Source: JACKBJ01 sp964549495 (GTDB lineage: Bacteria; Chloroflexota; Anaerolineae; Epilineales; Epilineaceae). From it: 64,000 nt of DNA. The notes beneath the pieces were generated by a model. It worked only from the letters and a program-made list of their open reading frames with translations. It made no database searches and was not told where the DNA came from. The position numbers were made by a program, and so were the translations under genes. How positions within the stretch are numbered: position 1 is the first letter of the stretch; each line of letters opens with the position of its first letter. The DNA lies in contig CAZJWJ010000002.1 in assembly GCA_964549495.1 (NCBI GenBank), positions 30,384 through 94,383 of the forward strand. Direction: 5' to 3'. Positions 18,667 through 27,178 of this stretch are shown here, in pieces.

Positions 18667-20445
18667 TTAGATCGAGTCGAGTTCAGCCGCCCAAAGCCTC
18701 CGCATCAGCTCCGAGCGCTCGAGCAGCGCCTCCAGCCGGCCCTGGTCGACCAGCCGGCCCTCGTCGAGCAGCAGGATCTGGTCGGCGCGCCGCAGCGCCG
18801 GCCGGCGGTGGGAGACGACCAGGCAGGTCGGTCGCGCTTCCGACCCCTCGCCCGACGACCACTGGTCGAAGAGCCGGCGCCAGAGCTCGGCCTCGGTCTC
18901 GACGTCCAGGGCGCTGGAGAGGTCGTCGAAGACCAGCAGCTGGGGGCGGCGGACGAACATGCGGGCCGCGGCGGCGCGCTGGACCTGGCCGCCGGAGAGC
19001 CGCGTGCCGCGCGGGCCGACCAGGCTGTCCAGGCCTTCGGGCATCTCGGCGAGGTCCCGCTCGAGGACGGCGGCGTGGACGGCCGACGCCAGCCCGTCTT
19101 CACCGGCCGGCCAGCCCAGGAGGATGTTCTCGCGCAGGCTCTGGCTGAAGAGACGCGGCACCTGGGGCGTGTAGGCGCAGCGCGGCGGCACCAGGAAGGC
19201 GGCCGGATCCTCGACCGGGCGGCCGTTGAAGAGAATCTGGCCCTCCGAGCGCGGCAACAGGCCGAGGAGCGCGCGCAGCAGGCTGGTCTTGCCGGCGCCG
19301 ACCGGACCGGTGACGACGGTGAAGCTGCCGGCCGGCAGGGCGAAGGAGACCTGCCGGATGCCGGCCCCGCTCGGATGCCGCAGGCCGAGCCCCCGAACCT
19401 CGAGGCCGGTAAAGGGCTCGCCGGGCACCGGCGGCGGCGAGGGCTCCGGCATCGGGCCGAAGAGGTGGATCGGCCGGTGCCGGACCAGGTCGGAGGCCGG
19501 GGCGTCGGGCAGCAGCTCGACCAGGCGGTCCAGCGAGACGCTGGTCTGGCGGTACTGGGTCAGGTAATGCCCGAACATGCCGATGACCGTGGCGATCCAG
19601 TCCAGGTAGGAGGCGAAGAGCGCGAAGTCGCCGATGCCGAAGCGCCCCTGGCGGATGGCCTCGGCCCCGATCAAGAGCAGCAGGGCGCGGCTGATGCCCG
19701 ATGCGTAGAAGGAGACCGAGCGCAGGGCGTTGCCCAGGAGGGCATCGCGCAGGGCCGTGCTCCGGCGCAGGGCATTCCTTTGTTGCAGGCGGCGCAGGAC
19801 CCGGGACTCGGCGCCGGCTACCTGGACCGCCGTGACGGCGCCCAGCACCTCGCCGATCAGGCCGCTGACCTCGGCCGCCGCGCCGCGGGCCTCGCGCCGC
19901 AGATGCCGCAGCCGGCGCGAAGCGGCGTTGACCAGGGCCAGGACGAAGACCAGGGGCAGGAAGACGGCCAGCGTGAAGCGCGCGTCGACCCGGGCCAGGA
20001 CCAGCAGGGCCACCAGGAGCACGGCGCCCTGGCCGATGGGGTCGAGGGTCCAGGTGAGGAAGCGGTAGACGGCCTCGACGTCGTCGCGCAGCCGGCTCTG
20101 CGCCTCACCGGTCGAGGAGGGCAGGGGGCGGGCGCCGGGGCGATGGAGGATGTGCTCGAGCAGGTTGGCCCGCATCAGGCCGCCGACCCATTGGTGGACC
20201 CCGTTCTCGACCAGGACCGCCATGGCCAGTTGGATCATGCGGGCGACGGCGATGCCGGCCAGCAGGGCCAAGAGCGGCCCCACCGGGGATTGCGGGTCCA
20301 ATTGCAGTCGGTCGAAGAGCCGCTGCACGACCAGGCCCGGCGCCAAGGGGATCAGGTAGAAGAGGACGCTGGCCATCAGGCCGCTGGCCAGCCAGAGCCA
20401 GAAGCGGTAGCGGGCCAGGCGCCAGAGCAGTCGGGCGTGGCTCAC
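18667..20445 (-). CDS. ABC exporter half-transporter, subunit with degenerate Walker B
   Basis: 592-aa ABC exporter half: six membrane helices over about residues 1-310 and an ATPase domain from about 345. Motifs are Walker A VTGPVGAGKTSLL, signature LSGGQVQRAAAAR (intact), Walker B LLVFDDLSSALD and H-loop VVSHRR. The residue after the Walker B Asp is Asp instead of the catalytic Glu. GTG 20445 starts in a GTGA overlap with the preceding ABC gene, so the two halves are made together and most likely form a heterodimer with one weak and one active ATP site. The exported substrate (lipid, peptide or drug) cannot be told. Confidence 0.9.
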   Translation of the reverse strand: MSHARLLWRLARYRFWLWLASGLMASVLFYLIPLAPGLVVQRLFDRLQLDPQSPVGPLLALLAGIAVARMIQLAMAVLVENGVHQWVGGLMRANLLEHILHRPGARPLPSSTGEAQSRLRDDVEAVYRFLTWTLDPIGQGAVLLVALLVLARVDARFTLAVFLPLVFVLALVNAASRRLRHLRREARGAAAEVSGLIGEVLGAVTAVQVAGAESRVLRRLQQRNALRRSTALRDALLGNALRSVSFYASGISRALLLLIGAEAIRQGRFGIGDFALFASYLDWIATVIGMFGHYLTQYRQTSVSLDRLVELLPDAPASDLVRHRPIHLFGPMPEPSPPPVPGEPFTGLEVRGLGLRHPSGAGIRQVSFALPAGSFTVVTGPVGAGKTSLLRALLGLLPRSEGQILFNGRPVEDPAAFLVPPRCAYTPQVPRLFSQSLRENILLGWPAGEDGLASAVHAAVLERDLAEMPEGLDSLVGPRGTRLSGGQVQRAAAARMFVRRPQLLVFDDLSSALDVETEAELWRRLFDQWSSGEGSEARPTCLVVSHRRPALRRADQILLLDEGRLVDQGRLEALLERSELMRRLWAAELDSI

Positions 20446-22295
20446 GCGGAGGTCTCCGAACCTTCGTCCAGCCAGGCCAGTCGATCCAGCGCGGCCTGCA
20501 GGTCCTCGTCCGTCCGGCCAGCCTGCGCCATCTCGGCCGTTCGGAGCAGCTGGGCATAGCGCGAGGTGGGATCGGCCGCCAGGGCCTCGCGCGGTCCTTC
20601 TTCGACGATGCGTCCGTCGGCCAGGATGGCGATGCAGTCCACGCGCCGAAGGGTCTGCAGACGGTGGGCGATCAGGATGGCGCTGCGGCCGGCCATCAGC
20701 CGGTCGAGCGCCGCCTGGACGCGCGCCTCGGTGGCCGGATCCAGCCGCGAGGAGGCCTCGTCGAGGATGACCAGGCCGGGATCGCGCAGGAAGACGCGGG
20801 CCAAGGCCAGGAGTTGGGCCTGGCCGGCCGAGAGGTCGCTCCCGCCCGGCGCGATGGGGCTGTCGAGGCCTTCGGGGAGGCCGGAAAGCCAGGGGGACAG
20901 GCCCACCGCGTCCAGGGCTTCGACGAGGCGCGCGTCGGGCAGATCGGGATCGAAGAAGCTCAGGTTGTCGCGCAGGCTGGCGTGGAAGAGCTGGACGTCC
21001 TGGGTCACCAGCGCCACCCGGCCGCGGAGGTCGGCCAGGGCCAGCTGGCGCAGGTCGATGCCGGCCAGGCGCAGGCTGCCGGCATCGGGGTCCAGCAGCC
21101 GGAAGAGCAGGCGGGTGAGGCTGGTCTTGCCGCTGCCGGTCCGACCGACCAGCCCGAGATGGCTTCCGGCGGGCAGCTCCAGGTCGATGCCGCGCAGCAC
21201 CGGCCGGTCGGGCCGGTAGCCGAAGCGCAGATCCGAGATCGAGAGCGACAGCGCGCCGGCGGGCAGGGGCCGGGGCTCGGCCGGATCGGAGACCGCCGGC
21301 TGCTGGGCCTGCAGGCGGCCGATGCGCGTCAGGGCCGCGCCGGCCTGCTGCAGGTCAGCCGCCTGGCGGGCCAGGGCGTCGATGGGCCCTTGCAGCAGCT
21401 GGCTGTAGCGGAAGATCAGGTAGATCGTGCCCACGCTGATCTGGCCGCCGGCATACAGCCAGGCACCCAGGCCCAGGGTCAGCGCCGTGCCGATGCCCAG
21501 CAGCAGGTTGGCGCTGCTGGCCGAGATCGAGGCGAAGAGGCCGGCGGTGATGCGCTTGCGGGCTGCCCGACGGGTCTGCTCGAAGAAGCCGTGCATCGCG
21601 TGCTCGGTCGCGCCGGCGGCACGCAGGTCCTCGGTGCCGGCCAGGCGTTCCTCGAGGAAGCCGAAGAGATCGGCCTGGGCCGCGCGGTCGGCGTCCCAGC
21701 GCCGGCGCCCGGGACCGGCCAGGAGCCGCAGGAAGAGGATGCCGCCGACGGCCACCAGGCCCAGCAAGGCGCCGATCCGCCAGTCTACCCGCCAGAGCAG
21801 GGCCAGCGTGCCGGCCAGCAGCAGCAGGCTGCCGACCAATTCCAGCAGGAAGCGCGACAGGAAGTTGCCCAGCAGGGCCACGTCGCCGTCGACGCGTTCG
21901 ATCAGGCTGCCGGGGCGGTGGCGGTCGTGAAAGCCGGGGCCCAGGGCGAGCAGCCTGCCCAGGAGCTCCTCGCGCAGGCGGTTGGTGCCGCTCTGGGCCA
22001 GGTCGGTGGCCAGGTAGTTGCTGGCCACGAAGAGCAGCTGCACCGCGGCGGCGATGGCCAGGAGGAGCAGGGCCAGTCGCCAGAGCTCGGCCAGGGGCGC
22101 GCCTTCCAGGGCGCGATCGATGAAGCGCCGCTCGATCTGGGGGCCCAGCAGGTCCAGGCTGATGTCGACGAGCATCAGCAGGCCCAGGAGCAGGGCCCGG
22201 CCTCGCTGGGGGGCCAGATAGGCGCGCAGCGTGGCGCGATAGGCCGGCGCCGGCGTGGTTCTCCGGTCCTCGGCCGCGCGCGACGACGCGCTCAT
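20442..22295 (-). CDS. ABC exporter half-transporter, subunit with intact Walker B
   Basis: 617-aa ABC exporter half: a hydrophobic domain over about residues 20-320 and an ATPase domain from about 360. Motifs are Walker A LVGRTGSGKTSLT, signature DLSAGQAQLLALAR, Walker B LVILDEASSRLD with the catalytic Glu, and H-loop LIAHRL. The signature reads LSAGQ instead of LSGGQ. Together with the Asp-for-Glu in the partner this puts both changes in the same composite ATP site. ATG 22295 sits in an ATGA overlap with the ybeY stop, and the stop overlaps the partner's GTG start, so translation is coupled along the operon. Confidence 0.9.
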   Translation of the reverse strand: MSASSRAAEDRRTTPAPAYRATLRAYLAPQRGRALLLGLLMLVDISLDLLGPQIERRFIDRALEGAPLAELWRLALLLLAIAAAVQLLFVASNYLATDLAQSGTNRLREELLGRLLALGPGFHDRHRPGSLIERVDGDVALLGNFLSRFLLELVGSLLLLAGTLALLWRVDWRIGALLGLVAVGGILFLRLLAGPGRRRWDADRAAQADLFGFLEERLAGTEDLRAAGATEHAMHGFFEQTRRAARKRITAGLFASISASSANLLLGIGTALTLGLGAWLYAGGQISVGTIYLIFRYSQLLQGPIDALARQAADLQQAGAALTRIGRLQAQQPAVSDPAEPRPLPAGALSLSISDLRFGYRPDRPVLRGIDLELPAGSHLGLVGRTGSGKTSLTRLLFRLLDPDAGSLRLAGIDLRQLALADLRGRVALVTQDVQLFHASLRDNLSFFDPDLPDARLVEALDAVGLSPWLSGLPEGLDSPIAPGGSDLSAGQAQLLALARVFLRDPGLVILDEASSRLDPATEARVQAALDRLMAGRSAILIAHRLQTLRRVDCIAILADGRIVEEGPREALAADPTSRYAQLLRTAEMAQAGRTDEDLQAALDRLAWLDEGSETSA

Positions 22296-22771
22296 GCGCC
22301 GGCAGGGCGCAGGCCCAACTGCGTCTCCAATCGGCGCATGCGCTCGGCGCCTTCTTCGCTCTCGTCCTCGTGGCCCAAGAGGTGCAGCAGGCCGTGGACG
22401 GCCAGCAGCCGCAGCTCGTCCTCCAGGGTCTGGCCTTGACGCTCCGCGCTGCGGGCCGCATAGGGCAGCGAGATCAATACGTCGCCCAGGTTGGCCGTTT
22501 CGCCGGCCGGGATGTCTGCCGGGTCGACCGGAAAGGACAGGACGTCCGTGGGACGGTCGATGCCGCGATGATCGCGGTTGAGCCGATGCAGGGTCGCATC
22601 GTCGCAGAGCACCAGCGCCATCTCGACTTCGGCCGCGACATCGAGCTCGCTCATCACCCGGTCCAGCAAGGCGCCGAGCCCATCGCACAGCGCTTCGGCC
22701 TGCAGGCACGCGTGGCCGTCCAGATTCTCGACCACGACGCGGATGGGCCGCCGCCAGGCGGGATCAGTCAT
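22292..22771 (-). CDS. ybeY: Endoribonuclease YbeY
   Basis: 159-aa zinc-dependent RNase involved in 16S rRNA maturation and ribosome quality control. The family motif H-x3-H-x5-H is present as VHGLLHLLGHEDE, and the preceding PTDVLSFP is also diagnostic. Length is normal. ATG 22771 lies inside the end of the upstream HD gene (8-bp overlap). In many bacteria ybeY follows a PgpH-type 7TM-HD gene, as it does here. Confidence 0.95.
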   Translation of the reverse strand: MTDPAWRRPIRVVVENLDGHACLQAEALCDGLGALLDRVMSELDVAAEVEMALVLCDDATLHRLNRDHRGIDRPTDVLSFPVDPADIPAGETANLGDVLISLPYAARSAERQGQTLEDELRLLAVHGLLHLLGHEDESEEGAERMRRLETQLGLRPAGA

Positions 22772-24962
22772 TCGAGGCCGACGACCGGGACGGCTTGCCG
22801 GCCATCGTGGGCGATCCGTCCTCGGCCCTGGTCTCCTGGCCCCGGCGCGCGCCCTCCGGATACTGGACGCGGGGATGGTACATGCTCTGCAGGGTCGCCA
22901 CGAAGCTGCGGCGGATCCGGCGCAGATCGCGCAGGGTCAGGTTGCTGTCCTCCAGCTGGCCGCCGTAGAGCCGGTCGAGGATGATCTTCTCGACCACCTC
23001 GTCGATCTCCTGATTGGACTGCGGGTTGCGGGCGCGCACCGCGGCCTCGGATCCGTCGGCCAGCATCAGGATGGCGGTCTCGCGCGACTGCGGCCGCGGA
23101 CCCGGGTAGCGATAGTCGGCGATCTGGACCCGATCCTCGCCTTGCTGCTCGATGGCGCGGTGTAGGAAGTAGGCCACCTTCATCGTGCCATGGTGCTGGC
23201 GGATGTAGTCGATGACCAGCTCGGGCAGGTGGTGTTCGTGGGCCAGTCGCTCACCCTCGGTGACGTGTTCGATGATGATGGCCGCGCTGGTGGCGGGGTC
23301 CAGCTCGTCGTGCGGGTTGACGCCGCCCAGCTGGTTCTCGACGAAGAAGGCCGGCCGCAGGGTCTTACCCACGTCGTGGTAGTAGGCGCCGGCCCGGACC
23401 TGCAGCGGATCGGCACCGATGCTGCTGGCGGCGGCTTCGGCCAGATTGGAGAGCACCACCGAATGCTGATAGGTGCCCGGAGCGCGCATCTGGAGCTCGC
23501 GCAGGAGGGGCGCGTCCGGCCGCATCAACTCCAGGAGCTGGAAGGAGGTGGTCACGCCGAAGAGGGATCCGGCGGCCAGGACGGCCAGGGCCGTCAGGCC
23601 CGTGGCGAGGGCGGCCTGGGCTAGGGCCAGGCCGGCGATCTCTGCCAGCTGCTCGTTGGCGGCAAGAGGCTGCGTGAGCTGACTGCCCACGGCCACGGCA
23701 AGTCCGCTGCCGGCCACGGCAAGGCCGGCCCAGAGAAAGGCCTTGAGGCGCTCGATGCGATCGAGCACGATGGCGCCGGCAAGCCCGCCGAGCAGGAAGT
23801 AGAGCAGTACCTCCACGCTGGCGCCATCCAGCAAGCCGATGCTGGCGGCGACCAGGAGGGCGGAGAGCAATCCCAGCTCCAGGCCCAAGAGCACCGTGGT
23901 GGTCATGGCCACTGCGGTGGCCGGATAGACGTAGATCAAGGAAGCGGAGCCGCCGACCAGCAGCCGTCCACCGGCCACGATGACCAGCATCAAGAGCGCG
24001 GTCAGTCCCAAGGGGCGGGGATGATCGAGCAAGGCGGGCCGCCAGCGTGCCAGCAGGACGCCCAGGATGCCCACCAGGGTAAGGGCGAGGAGCAGGTCGG
24101 CCAAGGCCTGCCGCCAGCTGAAGGCGCCGGGCAGGAGACCGAATTGGGCCAGGGCCTCGTACTGGGCCGGCCCGACGATGTCCCCCTCGCGAACGATGGT
24201 GCGCCCGGCCACGAACCGCTCCTCCACGGCCTCGGTGCTCTCGCGGGCTTCCTGGCGCCGGGCTTCGGTGGCCTCTTCGTCGACGATGCGATTGGCCACC
24301 ACGAAGCCCGCGGCCAGGTCGGCCACCAGCCGCGCTTCCTCGGCGCCCATCTGCGGGTCGACTTCGTTGACCAGCTCGCGTCGCACGCCGGCCAGATCCT
24401 CGTCGCGGATGTACTGCCGCAGGGCTTGCACCACCACTCGCCGCACCTCGTCGGCCGCGTCCTGCCATTCGGCGGGAGCCAGGCGGCCATCCGGTCCGGC
24501 GCCCAGGATCAGATCGAGCTGATCCTGACTCAAGCGCTCGAACTCGGAGAAGCCTTGCACCCAGCGACGCTTGCTCTCGACGGATTCGGGAGAGCCGCGC
24601 AGCATGGTCACGTGGGACAGGATGCCCTGGGCGCGGTCGACCTGGCGGCCGCCGATGTCCGAGTCCACCCGGTAGACCGGGGCGACCGCGGCGGCACGCC
24701 GATCGCGCTCGGCCTGTGTCGAGATCTCGCTGACGTACTGCTTGGTGAAGGGGGCGGCGAAGTCGCGCGGGCTGGGCGAGCCGATCTCGATGGGGCTGCT
24801 GCTGCTCTCGCCCGGCAAGGCGTGCACGGCAGCGATACCCAGCGCTAGGACCAAGCCGATGGCCAAAGAGATTTGACGCTTTCGCGAAGCAAGCCAGAAG
24901 CGGGGATCGGAGAGTGTGGGGACGGCGGGGGAGGGCTCCCCGGGTCGCGGATCTGGGCTCAC
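22764..24962 (-). CDS. 7TM receptor with HD hydrolase domain (PgpH-type cyclic-di-AMP phosphodiesterase)
   Basis: 732-aa membrane protein with the three-part PgpH layout. There is one helix near residue 33-50, then an extracytoplasmic 7TMR-HDED domain to about 275, seven helices to about 480, and a cytoplasmic HD domain. The HD motif is YYHDVGK near residue 525, with further His residues in GTYQHSVV, EHVTEGERLAHEHH and RQHHGTMKVAYF, as expected for a two-metal phosphohydrolase. Members studied in Listeria hydrolyse cyclic di-AMP; the same activity here is inferred. GTG 24962 starts 10 bp after yqeY, and the end overlaps ybeY. Confidence 0.9.
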   Translation of the reverse strand: MSPDPRPGEPSPAVPTLSDPRFWLASRKRQISLAIGLVLALGIAAVHALPGESSSSPIEIGSPSPRDFAAPFTKQYVSEISTQAERDRRAAAVAPVYRVDSDIGGRQVDRAQGILSHVTMLRGSPESVESKRRWVQGFSEFERLSQDQLDLILGAGPDGRLAPAEWQDAADEVRRVVVQALRQYIRDEDLAGVRRELVNEVDPQMGAEEARLVADLAAGFVVANRIVDEEATEARRQEARESTEAVEERFVAGRTIVREGDIVGPAQYEALAQFGLLPGAFSWRQALADLLLALTLVGILGVLLARWRPALLDHPRPLGLTALLMLVIVAGGRLLVGGSASLIYVYPATAVAMTTTVLLGLELGLLSALLVAASIGLLDGASVEVLLYFLLGGLAGAIVLDRIERLKAFLWAGLAVAGSGLAVAVGSQLTQPLAANEQLAEIAGLALAQAALATGLTALAVLAAGSLFGVTTSFQLLELMRPDAPLLRELQMRAPGTYQHSVVLSNLAEAAASSIGADPLQVRAGAYYHDVGKTLRPAFFVENQLGGVNPHDELDPATSAAIIIEHVTEGERLAHEHHLPELVIDYIRQHHGTMKVAYFLHRAIEQQGEDRVQIADYRYPGPRPQSRETAILMLADGSEAAVRARNPQSNQEIDEVVEKIILDRLYGGQLEDSNLTLRDLRRIRRSFVATLQSMYHPRVQYPEGARRGQETRAEDGSPTMAGKPSRSSASND

Positions 24963-24972
24963 GTCGTCGGTC

Positions 24973-25449
24973 TTAGGAAGCCAGCAGCCGTCGCACCACG
25001 GCGCTGACGAGCTTGCCGTCGGCTCGACCTTCGAGGGACTGCATCAAGGGGCCCATCACCTTGCCCATGTCCGATGGGCCCTCGGCGCCGACGTCGGCGA
25101 TCTGCTCGCGCGCGGCGGCCTCGATCTCCTCCTCGCTCATTTGTTTCGGCAGGTAGGACTCGATGATGGCCAACTCGGTCTCCTCGACGGCGACCAGATC
25201 GTCTCGTCCACCCTCGCGGTAGAGCGCGATGGACTCGCGGCGCTGTTTGGCTTGCTTCTGCAAGACGCCGAGCACCGTGGCTTCATCCAGCGACTGTCCG
25301 CGTTGAAGCTGGCCCAGTCGAACCGCCTCCATCTCCGCCGTCTTGATGGCGGCGCGCAGCGAGCGCAGGGTGCGCTTCCGGTCCTCGTCGCCTCGGCGCA
25401 TGGCCTCGGTGAGCTCGCTTGCGATGCGCGTTTCGAGCCGTTCGTTCAT
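24973..25449 (-). CDS. yqeY: GatB/YqeY-domain protein
   Basis: About 158-aa helical protein of the YqeY family, related to the tail domain of the GatB amidotransferase subunit and possibly linked to tRNA or translation. Typical elements are the early RKRTLRSLRAAIK, the middle EELAIIESYLPKQMSEEEI-like segment and the late DMGKVMGPLM. Two ATGs occur, at 25455 and 25449. The strong GGGAGG site is only 2 bases from the first but 8 from the second, so 25449 is preferred. A TATAAT box lies about 28 bp upstream of the start, making this the first gene of the yqeY-HD-ybeY-ABC-ABC operon. Confidence 0.9.
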   Translation of the reverse strand: MNERLETRIASELTEAMRRGDEDRKRTLRSLRAAIKTAEMEAVRLGQLQRGQSLDEATVLGVLQKQAKQRRESIALYREGGRDDLVAVEETELAIIESYLPKQMSEEEIEAAAREQIADVGAEGPSDMGKVMGPLMQSLEGRADGKLVSAVVRRLLAS

Positions 25450-25476
25450 GATCATGCCCTCCCAAGCAGGAAGGAC

Positions 25477-25482
25477 ATTATA
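25477..25482 (-). promoter_or_regulatory. -10 box TATAAT for the yqeY operon
   Basis: A consensus TATAAT reads toward yqeY, with GGGAGG between it and the start. No consensus -35 is visible 16-18 bp upstream. Confidence 0.55.
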
Positions 25483-25542
25483 CCATTCACGTGGGTGGGT
25501 CGCGCCTCGAGCTCGGGGGCTGGGCCTCCGCGGCCGTGCGGA

Positions 25543-26850
25543 TCAGGGGCAAGCGCCGAGGGCGCAGGGATTCTGGGGCACGCCGTTGAGTCGTACTTCC
25601 AGGTGGAGGTGGGGGCCCGTGCAGCGGCCACCGGCACCATAGGTACAGCCGATGCCGCCGATCACCTGGCCGCGCTGGACGGTCGCGCCGGGATTGACGC
25701 CGACCGAGTTCATGTGGGCATAGAGTGATTCGAAGCCGTTGCCGTGGTCGATGATCACGGCCCGGCCGGCCCATTGGTACCAGCCGGCGTACTTGACCAC
25801 ACCGCTGTCGATCGCGTAGATCGGCGAACCGGTGCGATTGGCGATGTCGATCGCCCGGTGCCAGCGGTGATAGCCCTGGGTAAGCCGGCCGGAGGCGCCG
25901 ACGTAGAAGCTGCCCGAGCCGACCACCGTGCCCAACACGTTGCTGGCCGCCCAGCCACCGGCGCCGCGCGGCACGATCAGGTCGCGGTAGCTGGGGATCT
26001 TGATCTCCATCTCGCCTTCGGGTACCACCAGCTCCGCGCCGACCACCAGGCCATCCCCGACCGACTGCAAGCCGTTGGCCTCGTAGGCCACGATCTGCTC
26101 CGGCGTCGACTTGTAGGTCTCGGCGATGTCGGCCAGGCTGTCGCCCTCCTGGACCACATGGACCACGGCCTTCATCGGCAGCACCGTCAGCTCGTCACCC
26201 ACCGACAGGTCGTGTGGCTTCTCGCGGATCTTGGGATTGGCGAAGAGCAACCAGATCGGTTCGATGCCGAAGCGCGCCGCGATGTTGGTGACCGTGTCCC
26301 CGCGCACCACGCGATAGGACTCCGGTTCGTCCCAGGGCAAGAGCGAGGGATGGGCCTCGACGATGGCGCCGGGCGAGACGAAGCCCGGACGGTCGTCCAG
26401 GTCCGAGATCGCCGCGACCGCAGCGCCCGAGCGGGCGCCGATCACCGAGTCGGGCACGAAGCTGCGCGCTCGTTGGGCCCAATCGCTCAAGGGTCGGTCG
26501 ACGGTTACCGCCGCGGCGGACCGGCCGCTCGATGGCAGGTTGGAGACCGCGAAGACGGCCAGGGTCAGGACCAGCACGATCGCGTGGGCCGCGAAGCGCC
26601 ACATGATCGGCGAATCCAGATCGACCAGGCGGGTCAAGAGACGCCAGCGCCGGGCCAACCACTCCTCGGAGGCGGGCCGCAGCGAGGGGATGCTGGGCAC
26701 CGTCACCAGGTTGGACGGGAGACCGAGGCTGGGGAGCGAACGCAGACGCTCGGCCGCCCCGAGGGGTTCGGGTGCCGGGATCCGCTCGATGATCTCGCGC
26801 GAGGGCCGTGCGCGCAGCGCGCGCCGATCCTGACTGAGATGGGTTGCCAA
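25543..26850 (-). CDS. Membrane-anchored LysM/M23 cell-wall peptidase
   Basis: 435-aa protein. A cytoplasmic N-terminus of about 80 residues precedes one membrane helix (about 88-108). Outside are two LysM peptidoglycan-binding modules (YRVVRGDTVTNIAARFGI and VHVVQEGDSLADIAETYK). A LytM/M23 metallopeptidase domain with zinc ligands HRAIDIAN, HGNG...YAHM and GPHLHLEV occupies about residues 320-425. It probably cuts or remodels peptide cross-links in the wall. The start codon is TTG 26850, with no strong ribosome site. A near-consensus promoter and a leader of about 180 nt precede it. The C-terminus has two Cys residues (PCALGAC) plus two more in IGCTYGAGGRC. Confidence 0.9.
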   Translation of the reverse strand: MATHLSQDRRALRARPSREIIERIPAPEPLGAAERLRSLPSLGLPSNLVTVPSIPSLRPASEEWLARRWRLLTRLVDLDSPIMWRFAAHAIVLVLTLAVFAVSNLPSSGRSAAAVTVDRPLSDWAQRARSFVPDSVIGARSGAAVAAISDLDDRPGFVSPGAIVEAHPSLLPWDEPESYRVVRGDTVTNIAARFGIEPIWLLFANPKIREKPHDLSVGDELTVLPMKAVVHVVQEGDSLADIAETYKSTPEQIVAYEANGLQSVGDGLVVGAELVVPEGEMEIKIPSYRDLIVPRGAGGWAASNVLGTVVGSGSFYVGASGRLTQGYHRWHRAIDIANRTGSPIYAIDSGVVKYAGWYQWAGRAVIIDHGNGFESLYAHMNSVGVNPGATVQRGQVIGGIGCTYGAGGRCTGPHLHLEVRLNGVPQNPCALGACP

Positions 26851-27031
26851 TCACATGTCCTTCGGCTCGGTACCCGATCCCCTTCGGGAGGTCGCACCGA
26901 CGCGGCGCGATCTCGTAGGGCAGGCGAGGGGCTCGGGACCCGGCGGCCGGCTCGGAGGCTGGAAAGACGTCTCCATACCGGCCGAGCACTCCGCGTCGAG
27001 ATCTCGACGCGACATGCCCGGTGAACTGCGG
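26851..27031 (-). promoter_or_regulatory. About 180-nt untranslated leader of the M23 peptidase gene
   Basis: The gap 26851-27178 has no gene. Between the expected start of transcription near 27031 and the TTG start lies a leader with strong structure: a perfect 20-bp palindrome at 26992-27011, and a pair of GC-rich arms around GGAGACGTCTTTCC. The length and the cell-wall target fit a cis-regulatory RNA, but I cannot assign a known class. Confidence 0.4.
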
Positions 27032-27037
27032 GAGGGA

Positions 27038-27066
27038 TTTATAGGGTCGAAAGAGGGCCGAGTCAA
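27038..27066 (-). promoter_or_regulatory. Near-consensus sigma-70 promoter for the M23 peptidase
   Basis: TTGACT (27061-27066), exactly 17 bp, then TATAAA (27038-27043), all reading toward the peptidase gene. One of the best promoters in the window. Confidence 0.75.
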
Positions 27067-27178
27067 CTTCTCGGAGCGCGATCCGGGGCTTCCCGACCGG
27101 CGCTTTCCCCACGCCCATCCTACGCTCACCCGACGCAGGCCGGGCAGCCTGGACGAACCCGCTCGTCGATCGAGGCCT

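Noticed and set aside
26851..27035. Calling the M23 leader a cyclic-di-AMP riboswitch.
   Set aside because: The conserved ydaO core could not be matched by eye; kept only as a testable idea.
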